Source: Allorhodoferax sp032337135 (GTDB lineage Bacteria; Pseudomonadota; Gammaproteobacteria; Burkholderiales; Burkholderiaceae_C). Taken from it: 64,000 nt of DNA. Positions 37,523-46,366 of the stretch are shown here, piece by piece (the first letter of the stretch is position 1; every line of letters begins with the position of its first letter). The translations under genes and the position numbers were made by a program. The notes below the pieces were generated by a model. The model had not been told where the DNA came from, made no database searches, and was given only the letters and a program-made list of their open reading frames with translations. The stretch covers positions 310,001 to 374,000 of the forward strand of contig NZ_JAVXZZ010000001.1 of the NCBI RefSeq assembly GCF_032337135.1, read 5' to 3'.

Positions 37523-37819
37523 ATGCCGCGCACCACTTCCAAAACGCTGATTCAGGCCACCCTGGAAGCCCCAGGTCTGGCACGCTACGCCAGCCTCATC
37601 GATCAGTCCCAGAAAATGCTCGCGGCGGTACAACCTCTGTTGCCACCCCATCTGCGAAACCACATAAAAGCTGGGCCACTCGCACCGGAAAACTGGTGCC
37701 TGTTTGCGGCAAACAACTCCGTCGCTGCGAAGTTGCGTCAGCTGCAACCCACTCTGGAGGCCCACCTCCGTAGCAAAGGATGGGAGACCACTTCCATTCG
37801 CGTCAAGGTACTTGCTTGA
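37523..37819 (+). CDS. DciA-like (DUF721) protein
   Basis: 98 aa. ...LPPHLRNHIKAGPLAPENWCLFAANNSVAAKLRQLQPTL resembles the DUF721 fold of DciA, the DnaB helicase loader used where DnaC is absent. The protein is short, covering only the KH-like part. It starts 27 bp from the divergent M23 gene. The genomic position next to secA/M23 supports the family assignment, but helicase-loading function is inferred. Confidence 0.7.
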   Translation: MPRTTSKTLIQATLEAPGLARYASLIDQSQKMLAAVQPLLPPHLRNHIKAGPLAPENWCLFAANNSVAAKLRQLQPTLEAHLRSKGWETTSIRVKVLA

Positions 37820-37837
37820 ACAACCAAGGCGAAGAAG

Positions 37838-37913
37838 TGGTGCCGATTATCGGATTCGAACTGATGACCTACCGCTTACAAGGCGGGTGCTCTACCAACT
37901 GAGCTAAATCGGC
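37838..37913 (-). tRNA. tRNA-Thr (anticodon TGT)
   Basis: 76-nt cloverleaf including encoded CCA. Acceptor GCCGATT/AATCGGC, D arm GCTCAGTTGGTAGAGC, anticodon loop CTTGTAA with TGT, T loop TTCGAAT. Two imperfect pairs are visible: C27-U43 at the top of the anticodon stem and A52-C62 in the T stem. It is otherwise a normal tRNA-Thr. Confidence 0.95.
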
Positions 37914-37976
37914 ACAGCTTCGCATTGTAGCGCAGAACACCTAGCTCGCTGCCCCACGCACCGCTGCGTCGTCAGC

Positions 37977-38459
37977 TCATTTGATCCGGGTCAGGGTCGG
38001 GCGAGCGCCTCCGCTCGGTGGGCGCGGCGGAGGTTCTGTTGCGGCATCGCTGCTCTTGACTTCCTTGACCACTGCAGCCTTTACAACCGAACCCGCCGCT
38101 TCCGGCTGGGCGGGCGCGGTCACGCCACCCTCCGCTGGCTGCAAGGGGAATGCCATGCCCTGACCATTTTCCCTGGCGTAGATGGCCAAGACGCGATGAA
38201 TGGGCACATAGAGGTCGCGGGCAACGCCACCGAAACGGCCCTTGAATTCGATCGCATCGTTGCCGATGAGCAATCCGCTGGTGGCGTCCATGCTGATGTT
38301 CAGCACGATTTCGCCATCACGCACATACTCCATCGGCACACTCACGGTCCCATCCACCGCGACTGCGATGAAGGGCGTCAGACCGTTGTCCGCGCACCAT
38401 TCGTACAAGGCACGGATCAGGTAGGGGCGGGTCGAACCCGGCATGGCGCTTTCGGACAT
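37977..38459 (-). CDS. sspB: ClpXP protease specificity-enhancing factor SspB
   Basis: 160 aa adaptor delivering SsrA-tagged proteins to ClpXP. The substrate-binding domain (about 8-110) has RPYLIRALYEWCADNGLTP and a central GNDAIEFKGRFGG. A long Pro/Ala-rich linker ends in the short ClpX-binding tail (PTLTRIK). Lies 12 bp downstream of sspA, as in E. coli. Confidence 0.94.
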   Translation of the reverse strand: MSESAMPGSTRPYLIRALYEWCADNGLTPFIAVAVDGTVSVPMEYVRDGEIVLNISMDATSGLLIGNDAIEFKGRFGGVARDLYVPIHRVLAIYARENGQGMAFPLQPAEGGVTAPAQPEAAGSVVKAAVVKEVKSSDAATEPPPRPPSGGARPTLTRIK

Positions 38460-38471
38460 CGGTGGTGCGCG

Positions 38472-39083
38472 TTACTTGCGCATGACCTTTTCGGAGGGCG
38501 TCAGCGCCTCGATGTAGGCTGGGCGCGAGAAGATGCGCTCGGCGTATTTCAGCAGCGGGGTGGCATTCTTGCTGAGCTCGATGCCGTAGTAGTCCAGGCG
38601 CCACAACAGGGGGGCGATGGCGACGTCGAGCATCGAGAAGTTCTCGCCCATCATGTACTTGTTCTTCAGGAACACGGGGGCCAGCTGGGTCAGACGGTCG
38701 CGGATATGGGCACGTGCCTTTTCCAACGCCTTCTCGTTGCCCTTGGCAGCGCGCGATTCGAGCGTGATCACATGGGTGAACAGTTCCTTCTCGAAATTCA
38801 GCAGGAACAGGCGCACGCGGGCGCGGTCCACCGGGTCGCCAGGCATCAGTTGCGGATGCGGGAAGCGCTCGTCGATGTACTCGTTGATGATGTTCGATTC
38901 GTACAGGATCAAGTCGCGTTCGACCAGGATTGGCACCTGGCCATAGGGGTTCATGACGCTGATGTCTTCGGGCTTGTTGTAGAGATCGACGTCGCGGATC
39001 TCGAAATCCATGCCTTTTTCAAACAGCACAAAACGGCAGCGGTGCGAAAAAGGACAGGTGGTACCCGAATACAAAACCATCAT
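38472..39083 (-). CDS. sspA: Stringent starvation protein A (GST-like)
   Basis: 203 aa RNA-polymerase-associated protein with a glutathione-transferase fold. The N-terminal thioredoxin-like domain has YSGTTCPFSHRCRFVLFEKG and NPYGQVPILVERD; the C-terminal helical domain has FSMLDVAIAPLLWRLDYY. ATG 39083 is preceded by AGGAG nine bases away; ATG 39080 is adjacent. Co-transcribed with sspB. Confidence 0.94.
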   Translation of the reverse strand: MMVLYSGTTCPFSHRCRFVLFEKGMDFEIRDVDLYNKPEDISVMNPYGQVPILVERDLILYESNIINEYIDERFPHPQLMPGDPVDRARVRLFLLNFEKELFTHVITLESRAAKGNEKALEKARAHIRDRLTQLAPVFLKNKYMMGENFSMLDVAIAPLLWRLDYYGIELSKNATPLLKYAERIFSRPAYIEALTPSEKVMRK

Positions 39084-39100
39084 GGTCAAACACTCCTAAA

Positions 39101-39135
39101 AATCAAAAAGAGTGGACTGCAGCGCAGCCCACTCT
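39101..39135 (-). terminator. Rho-independent terminator after petC
   Basis: Minus strand: AGAGTGGGCTGC-GCT-GCAGTCCACTCT, a 12-bp stem with one mismatch, followed by TTTTTGATTTTT. It closes the petABC transcript just before sspA. Confidence 0.85.
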
Positions 39136-39180
39136 GTCGTGCAATGCGTTCCGGCCCTCAGCCGGCAACCACGTCAATGC

Positions 39181-39930
39181 TTACTTCACGTCTTTCCAGT
39201 AAGACTGGTTCAAGCGCCAGGTCACAAAAATCATCAGTGCCAGAAACGCCATGACGAAATAACCCAAGTTCACACGCTTGGTCTGGGCGGGCTCTGCCAT
39301 CCACTGCAGGTAATTTACCAAATCCGCCACCGCCTCGTCATACTGCTGCGGTGTCATGGTGCCAGGAGTGATCTGCTCCCAGCCGGTCACGTGGCCGCCA
39401 TGGTCGAGCGAACCCTCGATGACGGGCTTGCGCAGACCCTGCAGTTCCCACAGCACATGCGGCATGCCCACATTGGGGAACACGAGGTTGTTCCAGCCGG
39501 TTGCCTTGGTCTCGTCCGGATAGAAGGTGCGCATGTAGGTGTACAGGTAGTCTGCGCCGGTACCGTTGGCGCCGGCACGCGAACGCGCAATCACGGTCAG
39601 GTCGGGCGGGTTGCCACCAAACCATTCCTTGGCCTGCTTGGGATCGATGGCTGCCTGCATGGTCTCACCGACCTTCTCGGTCGTGAACAGTAGGTTGTCC
39701 TTGATCTGCTGCTCGGTCAATCCGATGTCCTTCAGGCGGTTGTAGCGCATGAAGGCGGCCGAGTGGCAGCTCAGGCAGTAATTCACGAACAGCTTGGCGC
39801 CGTTTTGCAGCGCAGCCATGTCATTGATCTTGTTGGGCGCCTTGTCCCAGGCCATGCCGCCGGAGCTGGCATGCGCGCCCATGGCAAAGCCAAGGACCGA
39901 GAGGAGAACCAGAATTGTCTTTTTCATCAT
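39181..39930 (-). CDS. petC: Cytochrome c1 of the bc1 complex
   Basis: 249 aa. A signal peptide (MKKTILVLLSVLGFAMGAHA) exports the haem domain; the haem-binding CLSCH motif is near residue 51. GNPPDLTVIARSR and the C-terminal membrane anchor (LGYFVMAFLALMIFVTW) match cytochrome c1. ATG 39930 has GGAG six bases upstream. Carries electrons from the Rieske protein to cytochrome c. Last gene of petABC. Confidence 0.96.
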   Translation of the reverse strand: MMKKTILVLLSVLGFAMGAHASSGGMAWDKAPNKINDMAALQNGAKLFVNYCLSCHSAAFMRYNRLKDIGLTEQQIKDNLLFTTEKVGETMQAAIDPKQAKEWFGGNPPDLTVIARSRAGANGTGADYLYTYMRTFYPDETKATGWNNLVFPNVGMPHVLWELQGLRKPVIEGSLDHGGHVTGWEQITPGTMTPQQYDEAVADLVNYLQWMAEPAQTKRVNLGYFVMAFLALMIFVTWRLNQSYWKDVK

Positions 39931-39945
39931 CGTCATCTCCAAAGC

Positions 39946-41358
39946 TCAGTGGGCGGTATAGGTCACACGGTCCGGCACCGGCTTGGTTTGGCCCTTGGCG
40001 CTCCACCAGGGCATCAGGAAGAAGAAACCGAAGTAGAACAGGGTGCCGACCTGGGAGACACGCTCACCCACGGGGGACGGGGGCTGCACACCGAGGTAGG
40101 CCAGCACCACGAAGTTCACCACGAAAATGGCATACAGGTACTTGTGCCAGTCCGGACGGTAGCGGATCGACTTGACCGCGCAGTTGTCCAGCCAGGGCAG
40201 GAAGAACAGGGTGATCACGGCACCACCCATCACCACCACACCCCAGAACTTGGCTTCGAAGATGTACAGGGCAGCGGCACCGACCACGGTGGCACCGGCG
40301 ATGACTGCCTTGAACACGCTGGGCAGCTTGAGCTTGAGCACCGAGAAGGCACCCGCACCGATCACGCAGAGGATCAGGACGATCTTCATTTCATCGGTGA
40401 TGGCGCGCAGCATCGAGTAGAACGGCGTGAAGTACCAGACCGGCGCAATGTGCAGCGGTGTCTTCAGCGGATCAGCAGGGATGAAGTTGTTGTACTCGAG
40501 GAAGTAGCCACCCATTTCCGGCGCGAAGAAGATCACGGCCGTGAACACCAGCAGGAAGCAGGACACCATGAAGATGTCGTGCACGGTGTAGTAGGGGTGG
40601 AAGGGTACGCCGTCCAGCGGATGGCCCTGGGCATCGCGCGGAGCCTTGGGGCCCTTGATTTCGACCCCGTCAGGATTGTTGGAACCCACGTCGTGCAGGG
40701 CCAGCAGGTGGGCGACCACCAAGCCGAGCAATACCAGCGGAACGGCAATCACGTGGAAGCTGAAGAAGCGGTTCAGGGTGGCATCGCCCACCACGTAGTC
40801 ACCACGGATCAGCAGCGCCAGGTCCGGACCGACGAAGGGAACGGCGGCAAACAGGTTCACGATCACCTGGGCACCCCAATAGCTCATCTGGCCCCAGGGC
40901 AGCAGGTAGCCCATGAAGGCTTCGGCCATCAGCGCCAGGAAGATGGCGCAGCCGAACAGCCACACCAGCTCGCGCGGCTGGCGGTAGCTGCCGTACATCA
41001 GGCCGCGGAACATGTGCAGGTACACCACCACGAAGAAGGCCGAAGCACCGGTGGAATGCATGTAGCGGATCAGCCAACCCCAGGGCACATCACGCATGAT
41101 GTATTCGACCGAGGCAAACGCCAGGTTGGCGTCCGGCTTGTAGTGCATGACCAGGAAAATGCCGGTCACGATCTGGATCACCAGCACCAGCAGGGCCAGC
41201 GAGCCGAAGGCGTACCAGAAGTTGAAGTTCTTCGGAGCGTAGTACTCCGACATGTGCACCTTGTAGGCGGAAAACGCGGTCGGAAAACGGTTCTCGAACC
41301 AGTTGGTGAGCTTTTCACCCGCCGACGCGTTGGGGGAAACTTCCTTGAATTCAGCCAT
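39946..41358 (-). CDS. petB: Cytochrome b of the bc1 complex
   Basis: 470 aa with about nine membrane helices (eight in the core plus extra at the C-terminus). The two pairs of haem-ligand histidines appear in helices B (HSTGASAFF...YLHMFRG) and D (FFSFHVIAVPLVLLGLVVAHLLALH). The Qo-site motif reads PVWY instead of PEWY, the variant known from beta- and gammaproteobacteria. Lies 11 bp after petA and 15 bp before petC. Confidence 0.97.
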   Translation of the reverse strand: MAEFKEVSPNASAGEKLTNWFENRFPTAFSAYKVHMSEYYAPKNFNFWYAFGSLALLVLVIQIVTGIFLVMHYKPDANLAFASVEYIMRDVPWGWLIRYMHSTGASAFFVVVYLHMFRGLMYGSYRQPRELVWLFGCAIFLALMAEAFMGYLLPWGQMSYWGAQVIVNLFAAVPFVGPDLALLIRGDYVVGDATLNRFFSFHVIAVPLVLLGLVVAHLLALHDVGSNNPDGVEIKGPKAPRDAQGHPLDGVPFHPYYTVHDIFMVSCFLLVFTAVIFFAPEMGGYFLEYNNFIPADPLKTPLHIAPVWYFTPFYSMLRAITDEMKIVLILCVIGAGAFSVLKLKLPSVFKAVIAGATVVGAAALYIFEAKFWGVVVMGGAVITLFFLPWLDNCAVKSIRYRPDWHKYLYAIFVVNFVVLAYLGVQPPSPVGERVSQVGTLFYFGFFFLMPWWSAKGQTKPVPDRVTYTAH

Positions 41359-41369
41359 GTTCTTGTTCC

Positions 41370-41966
41370 TCAGGCTTTCTTGTCTTCACCGATGAGCAGC
41401 TTGGTATCCGACAGATACATGTGCGGCGGGATCTCGAGGTTGTCCGGTGCGGGCTTGTTCTTGAACACGCGACCGGCCATGTCGAAGGTGGAACCGTGGC
41501 AGGGGCACAGGAAGCCGCCTTGCCAGTCATCCGGCAGCGAAGGCTGGGGACCAGCCTGGAACTTGTCAGAAGGCGAGCAGCCCAGGTGGGTGCAGATACC
41601 GACGGCCACGAAGTACTCGGGCTTGATGGAGCGGCCTTCGTTGCGGGCGTAGGGAGGCGTCATTTCCAGCTTGCGCTTGGACTCCGGGTCGGCGACCTTG
41701 TCGGTCAGCTTGGACAGCGCTGCCAACTGCTCCGGTGTACGACGGATGATCCACACCGGCTTGCCACGCCACTCCACAGTGATCTTCTCACCGGGCTTGA
41801 GGCTTGCGACATCCACTTCCACTGCCGCACCAGCGGCCTTGGCGCGCTCAGAGGGCTGGAAAGTGCTTACAAAAGGAACGGCGGTCGCTACACCGCCCAC
41901 TGCGCCAGCGCATCCAGATGCGATCAGCCATGTGCGCTTACTGGAGTCGACAAGGGTTTCACTCAT
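41370..41966 (-). CDS. petA: Rieske iron-sulfur protein of the bc1 complex
   Basis: 198 aa. The 2Fe-2S ligands are in CTHLGC and CPCHGS. One N-terminal helix (about 15-37) follows SSKRTW. Rieske proteins usually use the Tat pathway with a twin arginine; here the motif is Lys-Arg. ATG 41966 is chosen because GAGGA lies five bases upstream. First gene of petABC. Tat genes are present at 45.5-47.1 kb. Confidence 0.96.
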   Translation of the reverse strand: MSETLVDSSKRTWLIASGCAGAVGGVATAVPFVSTFQPSERAKAAGAAVEVDVASLKPGEKITVEWRGKPVWIIRRTPEQLAALSKLTDKVADPESKRKLEMTPPYARNEGRSIKPEYFVAVGICTHLGCSPSDKFQAGPQPSLPDDWQGGFLCPCHGSTFDMAGRVFKNKPAPDNLEIPPHMYLSDTKLLIGEDKKA

Positions 41967-42043
41967 GAGAATCCTCAATGAACATCACTACTAGGGGAAG
42001 GGGCAATTGTAGCCGAGCCCACCAGCCCCTCATGACCGCCGGC

Positions 42044-43108
42044 TTACGACAATTGGCGGGCCATGCGGATCGCGGCCAGCAGGCTGGATGGATCGGCCAG
42101 CCCGCGACCGGCAATGTCGAAGGCGGTACCGTGGTCCGGGCTGGTCCGCACCAGGGGCAGCCCCAAGGTCACATTCACGCCATTCTCGACACCGAGGTAC
42201 TTCACCGGGATCAGTCCCTGGTCGTGGTACATGGCGACTACCGCGTCGACCGGATCCGCACTGGCGGCCGACTGGCGCGCCTTCATGAACACCGTATCCC
42301 CCGGGAAAGGTCCCTCGATCCGCATGCCTTGCCGGCGCGCGGCCTCGATGGCGGGAGCGATGACCTGCTGCTCCTCGTCCCCGAACAGACCGCCCTCCCC
42401 GGCATGTGGGTTCAGGCCTGCCACGGCTATGCGCGGCTGCCTGCCCAGCATGCGACCGAGCGCCCGATGGGCGATCTGCAAGGTCTGCAGCACGTTGGCG
42501 TAGGTCACCGCTTCAATGGCTCGGCGCAGGGACACATGGATGCTGACCAGGACCGTGCGCAACTCCTCGTTGGCCAGCATCATGCGCACGGGCATGTCAG
42601 CCACGTCGCATCCTGCATGACGTGCTGCGGCATGCTGCAGCAACTCCGTGTGCCCGGGAAACGCATCGTAGGGTGCACCGGCAGCCGAAAGCGCTTCCTT
42701 ATGCAGGGGGGCCGTCACCATCGCTGCCACCTGACCTTCCAGCGCCGCCTGGGCCGCCCAGGCTACGCAGTCACCAGCCAGGCGACCAGCCAGCGCATGC
42801 ACCTGCCCCAGCGCCAGCTCTGGCACGGCGTCACCCACCTGGTACAGCGCCATGACGCCTTCAGGGCAGTGCCGTGCCTCGCCCGGATCAGCGATCAATC
42901 GCAGCACCGGAGCGCGAGCCAGGTGGCCACCGGCAACGAGGCTGTCGATGCAACGCTGCATCACACCGGCGTCACCCACCACGAAGCAATGGCGTACCGA
43001 ATCAGGTGCCTGCACAAAAGCCTTGGCGATGATTTCGGGCCCGATGCCGCAGGGGTCCCCCAGGGTGACCGCAATCGGCTGCAAGCTTGGTGCATTCATG
43101 GTCGGCAT
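42044..43108 (-). CDS. pdxA: 4-hydroxythreonine-4-phosphate dehydrogenase PdxA
   Basis: 354 aa, a little longer than the usual 330. Vitamin B6 synthesis. Motifs: LGDPCGIGPEI, VTAPLHKEAL, FPGHTELLQ, GLNPHAGEGGLFGDEE, MYHDQGLIPVK and GTAFDIAG. Metal-binding histidines are in these segments. ATG 43108 is used (43099 is a second possibility), seven bases after the NIF3-like stop. Confidence 0.95.
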   Translation of the reverse strand: MPTMNAPSLQPIAVTLGDPCGIGPEIIAKAFVQAPDSVRHCFVVGDAGVMQRCIDSLVAGGHLARAPVLRLIADPGEARHCPEGVMALYQVGDAVPELALGQVHALAGRLAGDCVAWAAQAALEGQVAAMVTAPLHKEALSAAGAPYDAFPGHTELLQHAAARHAGCDVADMPVRMMLANEELRTVLVSIHVSLRRAIEAVTYANVLQTLQIAHRALGRMLGRQPRIAVAGLNPHAGEGGLFGDEEQQVIAPAIEAARRQGMRIEGPFPGDTVFMKARQSAASADPVDAVVAMYHDQGLIPVKYLGVENGVNVTLGLPLVRTSPDHGTAFDIAGRGLADPSSLLAAIRMARQLS

Positions 43109-43115
43109 CGTGGGC

Positions 43116-43925
43116 TCAAGCAGGGTTGTCGATGTCAACAAACTGGTGCTCCACGCCCCATTGGCTGGCGAGGTACTCGCCCAATGCCTGCACCCCGTAG
43201 CGCTCGCTGGCATGGTGGCCGCAGGCGATGTAGGCCACCCCGCACTCCCGGGCGTAATGCGCCTGGGGCTCGGAAATCTCCCCGGTGATGAAGGCCTGGG
43301 CACCGGCGGCAATGGCGGCCTCGAAGTAGCCCTGCGCACCGCCCGTGCACCAGGCAATGCGGTCGATCGGCCCCGGATGTCCTTCCACCAGCAACGACTG
43401 GCGGCCCATGACCTGCGTGACGTGGGATGCCAGGCTCTGCGCGCCCGCAAACTGCAGCGTGCCGTCGGCCGCACGTTGCAATCCCTCGGTGTCAGGATGG
43501 AACAGGTCAGCGTGCGGCCGCCCCAGGAAACCCAGCTGCTGCTCGCCGAAACGGGTGTCTGCGACCAGGCCGAGGCGCGCCCCCAGTTGCACGTTGTTGC
43601 CCCACTGCGGATGGGCATCCAGCGGCAGGTGGTAGGCCAGCAGGTTGATGTCGTGTTGCAGCAGCAACCCCAGGCGTTTGCGCATCCAGCCCGTCACCCT
43701 GCCATCGTGGCCACGCCAGAACAGGCCATGGTGGACCAGGATCGTGTCGGCACCCAAGACGATGGCCTGCTCGATCAGAGCCTGGCTCGCGGTCACACCG
43801 CTGACCACCCTGCGCACCCGGTCACGCCCCTCGACCTGCAAGCCATTGGGGCAATAGTCCTTGAATTTGTCCACCTCCAGCAGGGTGTGCAGGTGTGCGC
43901 AGAGTTCAGTGCGTTGCAGGATCAT
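43116..43925 (-). CDS. NIF3-like dinuclear metal centre protein
   Basis: 269 aa. N-terminal YCPNGLQVEGRD, ILVHHGLFW and the C-terminal ITGEISEPQAHYARECG and ACGHHASERYG provide the conserved His/Glu/Asp metal ligands of the NIF3/YbgI family. The molecular function is unsettled. Lies directly before pdxA and 16 bp after the cysteine-cluster gene, co-directional. Confidence 0.9.
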   Translation of the reverse strand: MILQRTELCAHLHTLLEVDKFKDYCPNGLQVEGRDRVRRVVSGVTASQALIEQAIVLGADTILVHHGLFWRGHDGRVTGWMRKRLGLLLQHDINLLAYHLPLDAHPQWGNNVQLGARLGLVADTRFGEQQLGFLGRPHADLFHPDTEGLQRAADGTLQFAGAQSLASHVTQVMGRQSLLVEGHPGPIDRIAWCTGGAQGYFEAAIAAGAQAFITGEISEPQAHYARECGVAYIACGHHASERYGVQALGEYLASQWGVEHQFVDIDNPA

Positions 43926-43941
43926 CGTTCACGGGCGGTTG

Positions 43942-44268
43942 TCATCGGTTCTCCAACGATGATGCCACGGACGCCTCCCAGTCACAGTCGCAACCAGCGC
44001 CCGCCGCAATCCATCGCTGCACCAAGCGTGCACACCAGCGACGCCACCAGCCACCACCGGCGTGGGCCAAATCGAGGGCGCCACAGCGGTAGCGGCTTGA
44101 CTGCGCCTCCCAGCGCAGCATCCGGCAAGCACCGCGGCGGCGCAGGCTCAGTACCACCCCCAATGGGCAGGGCTCGGCAGCGCAGCAGACCCCACACCCG
44201 TTGCAGGGCTGGCCCACCGACGGCTTGGGAGGGGCCTCGCAATGGAGGTGAATGACGCGTTGGCGCAT
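43942..44268 (-). CDS. Small cysteine-cluster protein (YkgJ-like)
   Basis: 108 aa with ten cysteines. PCNGCGVCCAAEPCPLG near the N-terminus, then ACRMLRW and YRCG, resembles the YkgJ-type Fe-S or zinc-binding family. The C-terminal half is Trp/Arg-rich. ATG 44268 follows GGGG by three bases; ATG 44277 is an alternative. Divergent from the DegS/DegQ-like protease. Function unknown. Confidence 0.72.
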   Translation of the reverse strand: MRQRVIHLHCEAPPKPSVGQPCNGCGVCCAAEPCPLGVVLSLRRRGACRMLRWEAQSSRYRCGALDLAHAGGGWWRRWCARLVQRWIAAGAGCDCDWEASVASSLENR

Positions 44269-44338
44269 AAACCCCATTCTGCACTGCCTACCCGACCTAC
44301 AATTTGTGCCAACGCGCCCTTTAGCGCGCCCCCGCACC

Positions 44339-45478
44339 ATGAAGCGCACCTGGCTCCTGTTTTCCCAAGCCGTCACCGTCCTGCTGGCGGCCTATTTCGT
44401 CGTTGCCACCCTCAAACCCCAGTGGGTGGGCGGACCTGGCACGCGTAGCGGTACCGTGCCATTGATAGAAGCAGCATCCAATGGCGCGCAGGACATTCCG
44501 GCCGCCAGCTTCCGCCTGGCAGCACAGAAGGCGTCGGTTGCTGTGGTCAGCATCAGTACCCAGTCGGCACGCCAGGCTGCGCCGGGGGGCGACCCCTGGT
44601 CGCGCTTCTTCAACAGCGACCCCAACGACCAGCCCAGCGGCGGTCTGGGCAGTGGCGTCATCGTCAGCCCCAGCGGCTACATCCTGACCAACAACCACGT
44701 GATCGACGATGCCGACGAGATCGACGTGCTGCTGCAGGATGGCCGCCACGCCTCGGGCAAGGTCATCGGCACCGATCCCGACAGCGATCTGGCCGTGCTC
44801 AAGATCGAACTCGACAAGCTGCCGGCCATCGTCTGGGGCAACTCCGACACGGTGCAGGTGGGCGATCAGGTGCTGGCCATTGGCAACCCCTTCGGTGTCG
44901 GCCAGACGGTGACCAGCGGCATCATCAGCGCACTGGGACGCAACCAGTTGGGTATCAATACCTTCGAGAACTTCATCCAGACCGACGCTGCCATCAACCC
45001 AGGCAACTCGGGCGGCGCCTTGGTGGACACCGCTGGCAACCTGCTGGGGATCAACACCGCCATCTATTCGCAATCCGGCGGCAGCATGGGCATTGGCTTC
45101 GCCATTCCGGTCAGCACCGCCCGCCTGGTGCTGGACGCCATCGTCAAGGACGGCAAGGTCACCCGTGGCTGGATCGGCGTCGAGCCCAACGAACTCACTG
45201 CGGAATTGAAGGAAACCTTTGGCGTCAAGACCGACAGGGGCGTGATCATCACGGGTGTGCTGCAGAACGGCCCGGCGTCACGCGCTGGCCTGCACCCCGG
45301 CGACGTGATCGCCCAGGTGGAGGGCAAGCCGGTCAACAATGTCAGTGAACTGCTGACTGCCGTGGCCGCCCTCAAACCCGGCACGGCGGCCAAGTTCCAG
45401 CTTGAGCGGCAGAACCAGGCGCTGAGCCTGGACATCACCCCCGGTGTGCGGCCAAAGCCGAAGGCCATCCAGCGCTGA
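44339..45478 (+). CDS. S1C trypsin-like protease with one PDZ domain (DegS/DegQ-like)
   Basis: 379 aa periplasmic HtrA-type protease anchored by one N-terminal helix (about 5-25). Catalytic triad His120 (TNNH), Asp150 (DSDLAVLKI) and Ser224 (PGNSGG). A single PDZ domain (about 275-365) with GVIITGVLQNGPASRAG. The membrane anchor and single PDZ favour the DegS architecture; whether it controls a sigma-E response or degrades misfolded proteins cannot be told here. Confidence 0.92.
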   Translation: MKRTWLLFSQAVTVLLAAYFVVATLKPQWVGGPGTRSGTVPLIEAASNGAQDIPAASFRLAAQKASVAVVSISTQSARQAAPGGDPWSRFFNSDPNDQPSGGLGSGVIVSPSGYILTNNHVIDDADEIDVLLQDGRHASGKVIGTDPDSDLAVLKIELDKLPAIVWGNSDTVQVGDQVLAIGNPFGVGQTVTSGIISALGRNQLGINTFENFIQTDAAINPGNSGGALVDTAGNLLGINTAIYSQSGGSMGIGFAIPVSTARLVLDAIVKDGKVTRGWIGVEPNELTAELKETFGVKTDRGVIITGVLQNGPASRAGLHPGDVIAQVEGKPVNNVSELLTAVAALKPGTAAKFQLERQNQALSLDITPGVRPKPKAIQR

Positions 45479-45490
45479 ACGCGCGCTGAT

Positions 45491-45544
45491 TTGCTACGGC
45501 TTTAATAGCTGCCTACGCAGCATCCACGCGGGCTACAGCCCGAT
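45491..45544 (+). repeat. Short interspersed repeat, copy d
   Basis: TTGCTACGGCTTTAATAGCT, GCCTACGCAG, ATCCACGCGGGCTACAGCCCGAT: a reference copy with both small stems (GCTA...TAGC and GGGCT/AGCCC). It fills almost the whole gap between the protease and the tatC stop. Confidence 0.75.
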
Positions 45545-46333
45545 TCAACGGGGAGCAACTTCCTCTTCGGCAGGCGCCTGGGTGTGCTTGATGAAGAGTT
45601 GCGCGGCCCAGATACCCACCTCATAGAGCAGGCACATCGGGATGGCCAGCGCCAGCTGCGACACCACGTCGGGTGGCGTCACCACGGCTGCGATGACAAA
45701 GGCCACGACGATGAAATAGCTGCGGAAGGCCTTGAGCTTGTCGATGCTGACGACGTTCATGCGCGCCAGCACAATGACCACGATAGGCACTTCGAAGGCC
45801 ATGCCGAAGGCAAGGAACATCGACAGCACGAAGCTCAGGTAAGCCTCGATGTCCGGTGCGGCCGTGATGGACTTGGGCGCAAAACTCTGGATGAACTTGA
45901 ACACCTGTCCGAACACGAAGAAGTAGCAGAACGCGACACCGATGAAGAACAGCACGGTGCTCGAAATGACCAGCGGCAGGACCAGCTTCTTCTCGTGCGC
46001 ATACAGGCCTGGCGCCACGAAGGCCCACAGCTGGTACAGCACGACGGGCAAGGCCATCAGGAAGGCCACCATCAGCAGGATCTTGAGCGGCACCAGGAAC
46101 GGGGAAATGACCGAGGTGGCGATCAGCGTGGCCCCCTTGGGCAGGTGCGCCACCAGCGGCGCGGCCAGGATGTCGTACAGCTCACCGGGGCCGGGGTACA
46201 AGGCCAGGGCAAGCGTACAGACAGCAATGGCGATGGTGGCCTTGACCAGGCGGTCACGCAGCTCGATCAAGTGCTGCACGAACGGCTGCTCGGTGCCGGC
46301 CAGTTCGTCCGGCGGGGTGTCGTTGGATGCCAT
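45545..46333 (-). CDS. tatC: Sec-independent translocase TatC
   Basis: 262 aa with six membrane helices. FVQHLIELRDRLVKA at the N-terminus and FMALPVVLYQLWAFVAPGLYAHEKK are the twin-arginine-receptor hallmarks. Last gene of tatABC and of the long his-tat array. Its start is 33 bp from the tatB stop. Confidence 0.97.
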   Translation of the reverse strand: MASNDTPPDELAGTEQPFVQHLIELRDRLVKATIAIAVCTLALALYPGPGELYDILAAPLVAHLPKGATLIATSVISPFLVPLKILLMVAFLMALPVVLYQLWAFVAPGLYAHEKKLVLPLVISSTVLFFIGVAFCYFFVFGQVFKFIQSFAPKSITAAPDIEAYLSFVLSMFLAFGMAFEVPIVVIVLARMNVVSIDKLKAFRSYFIVVAFVIAAVVTPPDVVSQLALAIPMCLLYEVGIWAAQLFIKHTQAPAEEEVAPR

Positions 46334-46366
46334 GGGTCAGAAAATGTTCGGTGCGCCCGACGCTGG

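Noticed and set aside
39763..41652. A 629-codon frame antisense to petC/petB/petA.
   Set aside because: His/Gln-rich shadow of strongly conserved bc1 genes.
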